A DNA stretch of 64,000 bases from Prochilodus magdalenae (GCA_024036415.1 JAMWET010003098.1:227501-291500); one strand, 5' to 3'; positions 1 to 13,680 are shown, numbered from the stretch's first letter. Numbers and translations are program-made. Notes: generated by a model from the sequence alone, not told the origin.

Positions 1-810
1 CCTCTGGCTGTCTCTCACCCAGCTCCATTCGCACATTCTCGCTGTATTTGCAGAAACAAAGACCTGCACACACATACATTGTGCTGCACATTGCAGAGGA
101 AGCTCTTCATGTGGGGGATGTACAGAGGTGTTTTCTCTATAACTCACTTCCGCTCTGGCTTTGAGTATGCTCTAGCATCATGCTTTCTAGGCATGTTTTT
201 TTTTTTTTCTTTTTTTCTTCAGAGCTCAGGAGATTTTTCTGTAGCTGATTAATTATGGAGTATTATTCTGTGAATCAGCACATAGAATCATTATCCCTAC
301 CGTGTTGCCCTCTTACTTTGTCCCTATTACCGCGCCTTCATCATTCAAATGGCCTGCTGAAATAGGACAATAGGCAAAAGAACTTGAGGTTGCTAGGTTT
401 GCATATGACATTCAGGCTGTGCACGTACAATATCCAGTAAAATGAAAGTCCTTAAAAATGGATATTCCATTTTTTTGAATGAATTAGTGGCCAAAAAAAT
501 ATCTTCCACCAGCAGTGCCAATGGCAGCATAGTACATCAGTCAGTGGAACATTCTGTCAAGAGTTCAACTTTTGTCATCAGCTGTAGTACTGAAAATAGA
601 CTCGCAACCTAGGGATTCGATATTTGAGACTCAACCCACACTCTAGGTACTCATAAAATGTTCTTCCACCACAAGCAGCGATGACAGCGTATCACAGTGC
701 AATATTCTGTCAACAGTTCAATTATCACACATATTCTAGTGACACAGTAGAATATTACTGGCATACCTGTTCATATATACACACATTGTCAAGGAAACAG
801 TTTCAGAAAT
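1..810. other. Non-coding, nothing recognised
   Basis: AT-rich sequence with a T-rich run at 197-222. No open reading frame with recognisable protein similarity and no clear repeat structure seen. Confidence 0.5.
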
Positions 811-1374
811 AGTTGCACCCAGAAGCAATTGACAGAAATGAAACTTGGTAGGCCTGTTTCACATGAGATATGTGAATGATTCAAGTTTCACACTCGGCCG
901 AACATGTAATACAAAGAAGGCCGGGGGGGGGGGGGCTTATTACTGTGCCTGACTGACCCTACAGCCACTATTACAAACATTCACAAAGCAGCAGTGTCCT
1001 CTATGAGTCCTGTTAGTGCCAGCACCATGGGCAGATGGCTGCACAACACAGAACTACATGCATGAAGGCCATTCCAACGACTGCCCTTAACACCACGTCA
1101 ACATTGCCAACGACTACAATGCCAGACTGTCATTAAGTGATGTTGAGTCCTGCTTTTGTCTTGGTGGAAATAACCAACGAAGCCGTGCATGAAGGCACAG
1201 TGGTCAGAGGGCCTGGTGTCACTCCACCGTCATTTAAGATGCATGGGATGAATTATTACACCATTAGGAACCTCTACAATTCCATGCGAAGATGTCCGGC
1301 ATGTAGCATTAGCAAACATGGCCGACCAACACCATACTGAGAGACACTACATCTATCCTTCTGGGTGCTATTTC
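811..1374 (+). mobile_element. Tc1-like element, internally deleted, family A copy 1
   Basis: Imperfect terminal inverted repeats bound it: AGTTGCACCCAGAAG at 811-825 and TCCTTCTGGGTGC at 1356-1368. Inside, the + strand retains an eroded first catalytic motif (about 1132-1175, reading SDVESCFCLGG, where Tc1 transposases have SDESRF). After a deletion it retains the transposase C-terminus (about 1238-1340, reading YYTIRNLYNSMRR then HGRPTPY). The second catalytic Asp and the Glu block are missing, so it cannot encode a transposase. The G run at 922-935 is a slippage tract. Confidence 0.75.
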
Positions 1375-2049
1375 TTGACGATGTGTGTATATGGGTATGT
1401 GGTTATATCATTATTTACATGGCTGTTTGCTGTCACTGGTCTCTAAATAAAACCCAAATCCTTGATGAAGCACATGATTACTAGATTTGATTTTTTTCTT
1501 TTTCTTATTGCACCTTTTTCCTTCACTGTGCACAAAAACAAAAAAATGCCATATTGTCTATACTGCTTTCTGTAGTGTACTGTTGTGTCTGTCAAAATGA
1601 TGCAAAGTAGCACATAATCGAGCACTTATTATTGCAGAGTACTTATTTTTAAGCAAAGAAAAGACTAGAGAAAGTGTTTCCCTGCAAAGATTTGTTTCTG
1701 ATGCGTAAAACCACGGTGCCCAGTAGGGTTGCTTGTTTTCTTATTTAACCAAGCCTAAACCAAAATAACAAATCATTCTGTAGATCCCTCTCTTAAGACT
1801 TGTATACCCAGAACAGTGACAATTAAATGGTTTTTCCAATCCGGCAGACAGTCCATTAATTGCCTTGATTTACAGCAGTGTAGTGTTTCTTGCTTGCCTC
1901 ATGTATATCACTCCTGCTTTGGCAACTCTTGGTTAATAACAGAACTGTCTTACACAGCACCTTGCCTTCAATACACTTCTCCCCCAGTCCATAGTAAAAG
2001 CTCCCCTTCTCCAGCCATTTCGCTCCCATCCTTCAGAAGAGGAGCTTAA
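1375..2049. other. Non-coding, nothing recognised
   Basis: AT-rich sequence without recognisable coding or repeat structure. Confidence 0.45.
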
Positions 2050-2480
2050 TTTGATGGCCCTCGTAACAGAATTAAAAAGCAATTAGCGTCCAATCCCTCC
2101 ATTGGCGCGGCAGAGTGGGGCCACCTGTGGGTCACTTTTTAATTTGGTGAAGTGCTGACTGTTTATCGAAGTGGGGGGACTTTGATATACTGAGTTGATG
2201 GCAAATCCTGTTAGCGGTAACTCCACAGTCCCTGCAGAAGTCTCCAGCCGACCAATTTCCATCTAATCCTCTGGTTAGTAGGAGGACTCGCCATGTAACA
2301 AATTATTAGGGGTGTCGTCTGGCCTAGGGATGCGAAAGCGCTCCCTTGCTTATGCGAAAGATGAGATGCACGGAGGAGGAGCAAGAGGGGAGAGAGAAAA
2401 GTGGGCTTAATTAAACTCGCCTGATCCCTGTTATTTGTTGGGAGTCTAATTGTAATAGTGTCTACCCTCCTAAGACTCCA
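2050..2480. promoter_or_regulatory. Candidate distal regulatory element
   Basis: A repeat-free, mixed-composition stretch stands out from its AT-rich surroundings. It holds homeodomain-type cores (CAATTAGC about 2079, TTAATTAA about 2408, CTAATTG about 2446), an E-box CACCTG (about 2122) and a half-MARE TGCTGAC at 2153-2159. Enhancer function for maf is inferred; comparison with other fish would settle it. Confidence 0.25.
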
Positions 2481-5456
2481 GACACATCCCTCCAGAGACT
2501 ACACGGTTTACACTGGAGGCTATTAATCTGTTTATACCATTTTGATTTGTTTTATTCGGAAAACTTCATTTAAAATAATCTCTTGTTGGTGTATTCATTA
2601 AGGAGAAAGCCCTTCTCCCTTAGGATCTTAGAAGCTCTCAGAACTCTAATGATGTCCAGCCTTGCAGGTCTTACCGGACATGCCTGACTTTCTGAGCCCA
2701 AGGGGCATGTGTTTTACATGTAATCCTATGGGTGAGGTACTTGACCTTGCACGACCTTTCACCTCTCATTAAGCCAGCTGTTCCCTCTGGTTCCTCTGTG
2801 TCAGTCCTCACTGGAGTAGAGGTGAAGCTTGAACTGGGCTTAAGCAACTCTCCTCCAGCCCCATATATGATGATAATATGCTATAGATCAGGTTTGGGTG
2901 CTAACAGTCCTTAAACTTCCTTGCATTTTACATGCTAAGTGTTTTAGACCTAGCTCAGAAGACCCACCTGGACAGTTTTTGGGGGTTTTCCTGCCTGATC
3001 TTACCTGATTCAGCTCAAAAAGAAAATGATAACTATCACATGACTCAGATATGGGGAAAACACAACACTGTGAAATGTAGTGCCAACATATCTGCCCAAC
3101 TTTGATCAAGTATGCCTCTGTAATAGTAATGGTTTCTTTCAAGACACATGAAGCACCACCACATCTTTCTAAACTCAGACTAATGCAACATCAATGAATA
3201 GCTCAGCACACATGCAGGAGAGCACTAACTGTTAATTCTGTTAGCTAGACGACACCCATACTGGCACCATGGGGGAGAGGGAGGACTACTCTCTCCCTTT
3301 CCAGTTAAATAATTAAACCTGAAAGATTTAATTCTATTTATGTAACATTTGGTATTCAAAGACTGAACAATTAGGGGGTTATGAACTCCTTTTTTTGTAA
3401 TTATAAAAGATAAAAAATGCTAAATATCAGTAATGAGAGACTTATAGGCATATCTCAGTAAAGGGAAATAAAAAAGATGAATTTAACTTTTTGCTGAAGC
3501 ATATAAACTGTCAACCGGCCTGCTAAGGCATATAAATATTGCTTATCTGCATGCTAATTGACACTTAGCTATTTTTACACATGGCTTGAGGCATTTTCAT
3601 TAGAATGACCAACGTGGTCACAAGAAACTCATCTTTTAGATTTTTGCCATGTGCTCGTAATGCCTCAAGACACAAAGTAGCATTCAAATGTAATTGATTA
3701 TTTAAAGAACATTAGTAATCATGTAATTTGGCTAGTATAGCAGGGAACACAGATTCAAACATTTTAAAAGTTTGTATATGGTATTAAACTTGCCAGTTAT
3801 ATATAGTTAGGATCCAGTAAAAATTTTAATATAAAAGAAAAATGATCAGCTTAAAAACACTAATTAAACAACTACCCATGGCTAGTGAGCAATACTCTTG
3901 ATTGACAGCTCTCTGTCCAGCACTCCTACCCTGTTCCATCGCTCATGCAGAACTAAAATCATTATCTAGCTCGTATGTTACAGTAACAGGACAAATGTCA
4001 CAGACAAACAGACGTGCAGATGGACAAACAACGTATATAACAGACCAGATGTGTGGGTGGATGAGCAACGTGCAAAGGAATGGACAAGCATGCAAATGGT
4101 CAGATGAACAGATGCAGCAATGCATGAATAAAGGAAGAGATGTAAATGTAAATTCATCAAATTCACCAAACAAGTGACACACAGCAGGCGATCTAGATTG
4201 ATAACTTTTGGTTATGCTGGGTTAGCTAACTAAGTTCCTCTGACTCTGAAACTGTTTTGTGTGGGCGAGGCAAGAGACACCAGTCTTCTGATTAGTTAGG
4301 AAATGCTTACAGAGGTGTTACCCAAGATTAAGACCACCCAGTTTAACGTGGAGAGGAGAGGAACATGGTGCAATACAGCAGACATTTATGAGACCCACGT
4401 TAAGCATGCATTTTGTGGCTCAGAGGTACAAGATTAGCTTAATTAGAAAGAAAACACAGAAATTTATTCCCAGGGGCATTAATGAGCTAAATTCCCCCAT
4501 AGTAACAATTACAGTGGGAGAAAATCTTACACAAAAAGCCTAAGAGGACAGCAGTCTTTCAGTCACTCCGCACTTTTACCGTGAGTGATACTGTGACACT
4601 GACATAAACTGCCAGACTGATTCATAGAGCTAATCATTGCTTCTGCCTTGGTGAAAAGCAGAGATGAGTTCTAAGCCCTGTGAGTGGAGCCTTCTTCATG
4701 CTGCGTGTGTAAATCTACCTGAAGGCTGCCACTGTCAGCTAGCACACCTGAGCCAGCAAACCCCCCCCAGGACTATAATTACCAATGCTATAATCAAGCA
4801 CAGCTGGTACAGCCGCTCACCATGACTGGGGAGAAATATCTGATCAGCCATTACTAGAGAGAAGAACACAGGTGTTGGCTCAGTGACCTGTGGGTTAACC
4901 TCTTTTTCTTTCGGGTGGAAAAATTGACAACACTTTTACAACACTGGTGTGTCTAAATGTCATCCTTTGTGTTGTGGTGCGAAATCAAAATGTTCCAACA
5001 AAATGCAGAGTGGTAGGCCAACGCATACAACTTCAGAGTTTCGACTCCATCCCACACAGCCCTGTTTATTAATGATCTGGATTGGCCACATGCTTATAAT
5101 ACCAACAACTATCTGAATAACTTTATCTGTCCTGCCTGCGCTGGAAAGTAAAGAGGACTGTGGCCGCAGGCAGCAGGATGTGACATCATCATTTCTGATT
5201 TGAGTAATATTAGATAACTAAGTGACACATTCGGATTTCACGATAAGATATCTTTAAGTAGGTGGAGGACGCATTGTTCCGTCTTTGTCATTTTACACTA
5301 CGTCCAAAGCCTCAGAGCCTGACTGGGTCACAGACCACTGGGAGGTCATGAAGGTAGTATACTGAGCAAGATAACCAAACCTAGGGCGATGACCGAGTAC
5401 AATCTGGCTTCCTGTTTTTTTTTGTTCTGGCTTTTAGTCGGAGCTGGGATGAGGAG

Positions 5457-5457
<1 letters not shown>
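2481..5457. other. Non-coding, nothing recognised
   Basis: AT-rich intergenic sequence. Short open frames (for example 3902-4177) lack protein-like composition. No repeat boundaries seen. Confidence 0.45.
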
Positions 5458-5548
<91 letters not shown>

Positions 5549-5555
5549 GCACACA
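5458..5555. repeat. (AT)n microsatellite with (AC)n tail
   Basis: About 43 uninterrupted AT units (5458-5543) pass into an AC/CGCAC tail to 5555. The run is self-complementary and could extrude as a cruciform. Confidence 0.95.
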
Positions 5556-5807
5556 CTGTATAAAAAACTTCTAGTACAGTTTCTATTTGAGCCAGAGGGG
5601 GTGCAAAGCCTTAAGGAAAACAAATGCAATAACACTGACATCTTTCACTTCAGAGCTCAAGTTTACTCTTGTACATTTTGCTTATTCCAATGCATAGACC
5701 TCCAAGCTGAAGCTAAGCCTTGAGCTCCGTCACACACACACACACACACTACTCCAGAACTTCTTTTGTTGTTTGTTCTGAGCAGCTTGTGCTTGGAGCT
5801 AGAAGGC

Positions 5808-5808
<1 letters not shown>

Positions 5809-5843
<35 letters not shown>
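5809..5843. repeat. (ATT)n microsatellite
   Basis: About eleven perfect ATT/TAT units. A short CA run (about 5732-5748) lies 60 bases upstream. Confidence 0.9.
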
Positions 5844-5844
<1 letters not shown>

Positions 5845-6437
5845 GAATCTTTCTCCATGGACTCACTTAGGACCCTGTAGGCTCTATGTATGAAATGTTA
5901 ACTCTGTGTTGAGCTGCTAGCGAGTACTGAGGGGGAGAAGGGCGGGCTAAGATCTCCTCTTCTATGAAAGCAGTTAATTCCTCTCCACACTGATGGGTGT
6001 GTTTAGATAAAACAAACAGGCAAATTGCAAGTTTTCTTCACATCAAGCAACTTCTGTGAGAATGGGTAAATTTACTATTGAGACCCCCGCAACTGCGAAG
6101 TGTACTTGTTAGATGAATACAAATCATGCTTAAATCGCATTCACAGGCATCTGACATGTGCAGTCTGAATCCCCTCTGGGGCACGTGTGTCATATGGTCA
6201 GGGCTATAAGACTTTCCTGCATCCTTTTCTCTTTTAGCTCTCGCCAGTCCAAGATTTACTCTACTCTCCTAACTGCTCATTTAAGTGGTTATTTGTTGGT
6301 GATTTTTCTCTTCCTTTCTTCTAATAGTGTGTTACTCAGCGTCGTGGCAGAGGGTGCAAAGATAGCTTTTAAGCTAGATTCTTCTTATAGCTAGCTAGCT
6401 CTTGCAGGATGTCTCATGCCCATTAATCCAAAGTTAC
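5844..6437. other. Non-coding, nothing recognised
   Basis: Intergenic sequence without recognisable features. Confidence 0.4.
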
Positions 6438-6645
6438 ACTGGTGGATAATTGTTGGTACCCTTCAGTACCTGTATAGAAACCCACAATGGTCACTGAAAA
6501 GAAAAAAAAATCGACTTACTGTGAAACATGGAGGCTCGGTTATGCTAAGGGGCTGCTTTGCTGCATCTGGCACAGGGTGTCTTGAAACTGCGTAGGGTAC
6601 AATGAAATCTCAAGACTATCAGGGCGTTCTGGAGTGAACTCTGGA
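6438..6645 (+). mobile_element. Tc1-like transposon remnant, different family
   Basis: The left part (6438-6500) resembles a Tc1 terminal repeat with its GTTGGTACCCTTC core. After a gap, the + strand reads VKHGGSVMLRGCFAASGTG (about 6522-6578), a classic Tc1 transposase block upstream of the second catalytic Asp. It then continues GTMKSQDYQGVLE past a stop codon. It is short, disrupted and non-functional. Confidence 0.75.
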
Positions 6646-6750
6646 GAGAGTTCTTTTTTCTTATGAAGCCTCAGCAGGAATGTGTATGTAGGTCTTGCAG
6701 TGATGTACACTAATCATTATAAAAAATGTAAAATAATTTTAGAGAATTTT

Positions 6751-6973
6751 CAAGCTGCATGGGATGGATGAGAACAGGACACTATTAGGAATTCTGCGAC
6801 TCCATCCCGAGACGTCCAACATGTTGTGTTAACTAACATGGTGGCCCAACACCATACTGTGAAACACTACGTCTGTATGTGTAGCTCAGTAAATATTGCC
6901 CATATCAGTCGAAAGTGTTCTGACGTCTTCCTTCTGAATAGCATTACAGTGTGACACTTCCTTCTGGGTGCAA
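6751..6973 (+). mobile_element. Tc1-like family A, 3' fragment
   Basis: Only the right end is present: the transposase C-terminal remnant (about 6755-6860, similar to 1238-1340) and the right terminal repeat CTTCCTTCTGGGTGCAACT ending near 6973. It is 5'-truncated. Confidence 0.65.
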
Positions 6974-8862
6974 CTGGGTATTTTTGCCATATTGCTGAAC
7001 CCTACAGTCAACACCATCTGCTTTTGCCTAACAGTAGTTTAATTCGTTATCTTTGTTCCATTGTTCCTGACGTTTTACCTCCAGTTCTGAGTGAGTCTAT
7101 AGACAGCATTGTGCTTTATGCCTTTTAATTTCTGCCTCAGTTCATTTTGCGTATTGATGTTTCAGGGCCTCTTTCTTGAAAAACGAGCAACATGATCATG
7201 CTGTCAATAACAGTTCTTACATAAAAGATCTTATTTCCTCCCTACGACTGCTGCTGAAGTTCTGTCATGTGTTGGCTGCCGATTGCCTGACTCTGCTGCA
7301 TTTCCAGCCTGTGTTCATGGCTTTGACAGCCAGCCGAAATGAGACCGGGACACAACAGGAAACGCACAGCCGTCACAAAGCGCTGCCTTCTCTGGCAGTG
7401 GTGGAGAAAAAAGAGGAATGAATTTATGTAGGGATTATTTTTCATGATCCCTCAGAGTGCTGCAGATCTCGGTGCTGCCTCTTTAGGGAGGACAGCCAAG
7501 GGGGGGTCGAAGGGGGTAAAGTATTTGGCAGCTGAAACCAGGTTCCAGATAGCCAGACTGGAGCGCTCGGCCTCTTGCTTAATCATATGTTATTGAGCGT
7601 GAGCCGATACTTCAGACGGTGAACAAATGCTTGTTTGGAGGATAAGCTTCACAATACGCATTTTCACTCTCAGGCCTGCTCAACTGAGCCTCTGCGGGGA
7701 AAATAACAAGCCGGTATTGATGGAGAAAGCAAACAAAAACATTTCTGGCATACATGTTATTCTCTCTCTCAAGGATGTTGTAACGCCAGGGTGTAGATGA
7801 AGACGCGCGATCTGAAGGAGAGAAAAGCTGCGCTTTATCGATCAGCTCAGATACAAGCTTCAAAAAAACAGCAGGGAAAAAACCTGTATTATGAAACAGT
7901 TTACCCCCGGAACGTTTGCTGTGATCGCCGATGCTAATGTTCAAGCTTGATCCAAGAATATTGGCATGCTTCGATCACCTCAGATAACCCAAATTGACCC
8001 AGGTCATCTAAATATTACATTCCTATCCTTTACCAATTTTTTTCCCTTGTTTTTGGGAGGAATCCAACGTCCACCATCATAGGAGCTAATAGACTTTTTT
8101 AGCAGTGCATTCCCCGAAACCCAGTTAAGTGAAAAATAAAAGTACAGATGTGTCTGTGTTCCATTACATCTGGAATAATTCATCATGCTCTCAATTATAA
8201 CCAACACTCTTTGCTTGCTGGAACAGTGGTTCAGGCCATTAACACATAATCACGCTTTGTGTATATAGGTGGGTGTATGGAATACAAGCTCTTGGCCGAC
8301 TTTTCAGTAAGTAGTTTCATTGAATTTGCCTTAAAGCAGCTCAAAAAAGGCGACAGCCTTGCCATGCTGTCATAGTGACAACAGCCACTGAAAATTTACA
8401 GTTTCTAAGTCTCTGGTCTTCATTTTAAAGTAACCTCCAAACTGCTGGAAACAGCCCTGTCGTTGTGCTGGACTCTCAGTGGGAGAATATATTTCAGATG
8501 CAACCCTCAGGCTGCGATGAGACTGGATTTACTGCTGTTAGTCAACTCCTTTTTCATTGTTCATGTTGGACACTACCAGTTATTCATTGCTCACAGTTCC
8601 ACAATGAAATTACAACATGCACAGATGTCTCTGTGGAACTTTTTTTTTTTTACGTGATTAAAGAGACACTGTTGCTATATCTGTATGCTTGCCTCTTACT
8701 GCAGTCACAATCTCTAAGATGATTTAAAAACGGAGGTTTCGTCTGGTTTAAAGATTAGGAAACCCCCGATTTGAAGATGTATCTTAAAGGTAAAATATTC
8801 ATATTCTCCGTCTGAGTTATTCCTGTGATTTGATGAGCAAGTTGGGGGTAAAAAAAAAAAAA
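6974..8862. other. Non-coding; weak regulatory candidate near 7440-7950
   Basis: No recognised coding or repeat content. The 7440-7950 stretch is less AT-rich, repeat-free and has varied composition, so it could be conserved, but I see no decisive motif cluster. Confidence 0.3.
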
Positions 8863-9637
8863 AAGTTGAACGAAAAATTGAATTGGTGGGTAAACCTGAC
8901 ATCGTGAGACATGTGGATGATTCAAGGGTCACTCTCTGCCATGCATGTCACGTAAGCAAGGATGGGCCTTATCGCTGTAGCTGACTGACTATATAAGGTC
9001 TTGTGCTTGCCTTCCATTCTGTCTGTTTGTTGGTAGCATCCTTTGCAAGTGAAGCAATTCGAGCAGTTGGAAGAGTCAGGTAGGGGTCACATTGTAGGTC
9101 TACGGGAAGTAGCATGGCCTTATCGTATTGTGTGCCATACTGGTCATGCAGATACTACCTTAATACATTGTTGGTGGCAGTGGATAGAAGAAGGGACATG
9201 AAGGATCTGGGAGACCTACACGAACCACAGAAAGAGAGAATCGTCAAATTGTTCAACATGGGTGGGGTGATCCAGTAGTGATAGCCTGCAGACATCAGTG
9301 CCAGCACCACTGGCAGATGGCTGCATGCCACAGTACTACATGCACGCAGACTGTTACGACTTCCCTTAACACCACGTCAATATCTCCGAAGACTGCATAG
9401 GGTGTCATGCCAAACTGTCATGAGGTGGCTCAGAATGGTAGCGGGTCATATTAAGTGATCACTCCCTTCAGGAATCTGTAGGAACTGTGTGAGAATATTC
9501 ATGGAATGGATTATAAAATATTGCCTGTGTCAGTCTACATTTATCATCAGTTATTGTTCCTGGTAGGATTGGTACCTTGGTTCCTGGTACCTTCTCAGTA
9601 GGATTGCAATCAGGCACCTCCATTTGGGTGAAACTAT
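8863..9637 (+). mobile_element. Tc1-like element family A, longest 5' part
   Basis: A degraded left end (8863 on, GTTGAACG then a segment matching 835-905) and a degraded right end (CCATTTGGGTGAAACTATT, 9621-9639) bound it. The N-terminal transposase region, lost in copy 1, is kept here (about 9045-9290; the frame has stops). The middle matches 1015-1135 and contains CAGTGCCAGCACCA. The catalytic motif region is deleted and the C-terminal end is short. Confidence 0.65.
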
Positions 9638-11040
9638 TCTTTTGATGATGAGTGTATTTATTAGCCTAGTAGTAGTAGTAGTGGCTAGTAGTATGGAACT
9701 GTTGGGATATATAGGGATTCCCACTGCATATGTAATGTATGTTGGATATCGTAGTGACATAGACCCCTTTAAGGATAAAAAACATGTCAACTGCTAGCAA
9801 AACTCTTTACTCATATACAATCTTCGTAAAACAAAGGCATGTGTGTGTGCTTTGAAAGTTAATTGGAATAAAATTTTAAATCTGTTCTTTAAAGAACCAT
9901 CTATTTAATTGTTACCTAGAACGTCTTCCATGGCATCACACAGCACTGGGTAATTTCTGAAGGGTCTCTATATATACCAGTCCATTTCATTTTTAAGGAG
10001 ACTGTACAGAAATCAGCTCATGGTGAGCAATCATAAAGCAATCATGAAGAGTATGTAAGAGGCTGCAGAACATTCTCAGACGTACCATGACATTACCATG
10101 ACAATATCTGTCCCTCCTCCCTCATATCATGGTCATTTCATTACCACAGAACAAGTGCCAATGTCTTCACAATTTATTGAATTAACTTTAATAATACAAT
10201 TTGAGCCGTTCTCTGTGAGAACAGTGCGGGGTGACAAGGCCAGCGATGAGAGATGCCCTTGTCCAAGAACAGATGGGCCTCTTGTTCTCCATGTGTAGGT
10301 GTTTTGGACTGGACCGTCTGGACCGGTTCTGTAATTGTGGTGAGGAATGTGAGTGTGTTTACAGCGAATAGCTGTGCCCCTGGTAAGCATTGTTCCAGCG
10401 GGCCCCATCCGCAGCCCGCAGACTGGGGCTGGAGACACTGCAGGCAATTAGACTGGGTCTTTATCGTAACTTAGTTAGTCCTTAAAGACACTGTGAGAAC
10501 TTGGAGACAGAACTCGACTATGCAGGCAATCTGGAATGTGTTCATCTTGGATCTAGAAGTTATTTGCCTGAGAACGGTTAGCCCGAGGGGCTTAGTATAG
10601 ATAAATTTTATCTCTGGACATAGCGACTGGAATGAGGTGTCTTTAAAGCCGGGTCAAGTAAACGCTGACCTGAGGGATAAACTGTAAACGCAGGAATGGA
10701 AACCACTTTGGCTCCATTAATGTAACTGTTCATGACAACAAGGGAGCGGCCATCTTTGTTTACCTTGTGTTGGAACTTCCGGTGTGACATCTGACCTATT
10801 GATACAGTTTAAGGCCACAGGGATAATAAACATACAATATGAGTATGAAATCGTTCTCAGCTTGAGGGTGTCATGTAACTGGAAGAGGAGTAGTATTTCA
10901 CTTGAACAGCAGCATTCCAAACACAACACCAGATCATAAGACTGTTGTGGGGCACCATATTACATATCGTCGCTGGCCAAAGAAAAACATGTATCTCCAT
11001 TGTTGATTTTTACTTTTATGCCTCATTTGATCATATGTGC
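9638..11040. other. Non-coding, nothing recognised
   Basis: Mixed-composition intergenic sequence. The segment 10200-10480 is comparatively GC-rich but shows no splice-bounded frame that I recognise. Confidence 0.4.
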
Positions 11041-11175
11041 TGCTATTTACACTGTGTGGGAATTTCATGAAGAATGGACCAGTAACAATAACCCAAAATT
11101 GCTTGGAAAGACATCTGGTGCCATTGACTTCTATTCAAATTAAATGAGGTTTTTGGTCTCTCCTTTAAAGTTGCC
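11041..11175. repeat. Possible interspersed repeat (family also near 45120 and 58200)
   Basis: The order 'ATTTCATGAAGAATGGACCAGTA...AAAATTGCTTGGAAA' is repeated with changes near 45135-45190 (CACAATGAACGGACCAATAGG, then AAAATTGCTTATAA) and near 58205-58250. Three related segments suggest a dispersed repeat. Identity is unknown and the edges are uncertain. Confidence 0.4.
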
Positions 11176-11219
11176 CTTTTGGAGGTACCTGTTTTACTTT
11201 GTACAGTGACGATATACAC

Positions 11220-11395
11220 CTTCCAAATAAGAGGATCTGCATCTCTGGCTCACTCACGCCTCTTCTAAACCGCTTTAACCTTCTGGGTCGTGGGGGTGGG
11301 GGTGTTGTGCTAGAGCCTATCCCAGCATTCAAGGAGTAGAATGAAGGAAACACCCCGTACAGGCCGCCTGTGTACCACCCCTGCATCTATGGCTG
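11220..11395 (-). repeat. Fish interspersed repeat, truncated, minus strand
   Basis: Read on the minus strand this matches the right half of the repeat at 43882-44128. Shared blocks are GCGGCCTGT, GGGTGTTTCC, GGGATAGGCTCTAGCAC and ACCCAGAAGG, ending in GTGAGTGAG. The family is abundant in teleost genomes; I do not assign a formal name. Confidence 0.6.
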
Positions 11396-12964
11396 AAAGA
11401 GCTACATTTAAGACCTCCCATATGTCTGCTCTTTCCAGATTGTGGAGGAGAACCCAACAACAGAACATCTTTACCCAGAGAAATGGCTTGGATATCAGGC
11501 TCCAGTTAAGCAGAAGACGATTCATAGCATAGCATTCATTCTGTTCATCCCAGCCTGTTACAGCAAAATAGTTTGGCGCAACACTAGCTAACATTATTTG
11601 CAGCTGACATACAACAAAAGCTAAACCTGCACTGTGTGCATAAGAGAAACACTGAATTATACACATCAGTATAATGTTTCCCCTTAAAATATACAACCTT
11701 ACCTTCCAAAATACTGCTGAGGCATGACTACATGATCTTCCTAAACTAGTACTGCATCCAATTCAGCTCAAGTCTTCAGGAGCCTCATTCACTGAGCAGA
11801 AATCCACACCAAACAGCAGTGCAACTACAGAAGGCGAGAAGGTTTAAGAAGGGTGTAAATCTGAGCTTTGACGCTTATGGATTATGTTCAGTGCTGCATG
11901 AATGTATGCGTCCACAAGCAAGAGTTCTTAGAGGAAACATGAGCTTGAATATGAACCTTGGATGGAGGAAAACACACAAACAAACAAACAAACAAACAAA
12001 CCAACAACAAAGTGATTTGAAATCTGCTTAGGAATCCACCTTTCTTCTTTTCTATTGTGAGGAATCACACGCTTTGTTTCCTAGAAAGTAGGTGTAAGTG
12101 GGTGGGTGTGTTCCTTTGACTCATCTGAATCTGTTAGACTGAAGGTTAAGAGGGAAAAATAAAAAGTACTATGATGTATGTAAGTAATGTTGACTTCATG
12201 CTAATGCTTAATGCTTAGTGCTTATTGGCCTAGCACACTGTAGGTCCTAAGGTACTTCATAAATCGAACTCTGAACTCAAGTTCAACACAAAACCTACAC
12301 CTACTCCTAAACCTAGCCCTTATCTTCATGTAGTGAACAGTCACCAGAATGTTTGTTAATAACTGAAGTACCGCATGTATAGAGGACTTAAAAACATCTG
12401 AAGTTTTAATTATACTGTATGTGACCAAAATATAATATCACAACGAGCTGACATCTAATCAGCTAGTTGTCATTATGCCATATACATCGTTACTATACAC
12501 AGGATGTTGCTGTCCATAGGCTTTCTATAATCGATTGAAACCGTTTTTAATGGATGCTGTTGTTAAGCGTTCTAGAGGTTTGACAGTAACTCTTATATGT
12601 TCAGAGTGACATGACTTATCATTCTACCTCCACATTCCCTAAACCTAAAGAGCTGCATTTGCTAGCTACCATTAGTGAGCTTAATATTAGTGTATGATGA
12701 TTCCATTACATACAAAATATGAGCTAAAAATTACAGACATGTATTTTGTGTACTTCTCAGTCATCAATTCTGGTAGGCCCTGAGGGATCACCTCTAGTAT
12801 ATGGCTCTGAACAGTAGTGGAGCTGTTGTGTCAGTGCACTGTGTCATTCATTCTGTAAGTATAGGGCTCTGGAGCAGTTCCGAAAGGTCCAGCTGCTGTA
12901 CATGTCCATGAATTCTACTTCATTATATCCTCAGGCAGAGGGATTTCTGGAAACAAAGCCACAG

Positions 12965-12968
<4 letters not shown>
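11396..12968. other. Non-coding; short (CAAA)n at about 11980
   Basis: AT-rich sequence with a small CAAA repeat (11976-12002). Otherwise nothing recognised. Confidence 0.45.

Positions 12969-13027
<59 letters not shown>
12969..13027. repeat. (AC)n microsatellite
   Basis: About 29 uninterrupted AC units. Confidence 0.95.
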
Positions 13028-13028
<1 letters not shown>

Positions 13029-13680
13029 CTAAAAACTGTCAAGGTGCTAACAGATCAGACACTGTGGTCAGTGCAGAATGCAAAGCTATAAGGTGTAGTG
13101 GCCCCTTTCTCAGCATAAAGCATGTGGGCCTTCATTCTCACACTTTTCTGCTACACGGTATCTCACAAATACAGACATGGTGATTAGCGTGTTGGCCTCA
13201 GTTCATATAAGGTTTCTAAGAAAAGTTGACCTGGTTAACGAACATCCGTCCGCTCGGCCAGGCACGAGATGTATCCATCCACCCTGCTTCCTTTCTTATC
13301 TGATCACAAGCACAAAACCACCAGTGACAACCAGTGCTGCTGTGCTTGTGCTACTCCCGGCGTTATCTCATGAACAAGTTAGGTGAGAAAAACATCTGAG
13401 AAAGAGTTGAGCACACAGAAATAAGACTGCAACAATCTTAGAAACATATTATACAACACTAAAGTCTAATATAACCTAACCTGCACATTAACCTGCACAT
13501 TAGTTTCATAGTAGCCAAAGTGAGTACTAGCTAATTACATCTATTCAGTAATGCACTCAATAACATTGTCATGGAGCTGCACATTCCTGATGATTTTCAA
13601 ATACATTTTATTTTAAAATGTTGATCATTTTTATTGTAGACCAGAATAACTGTGCAAAAAAGACAAACAGCAACAATCTC
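13028..13680. other. Non-coding, nothing recognised
   Basis: Intergenic; no supported feature. Confidence 0.4.

Noticed and set aside
5381..5641. Ile-Tyr repeat frames on both strands
   Set aside because: Translation of the AT microsatellite.
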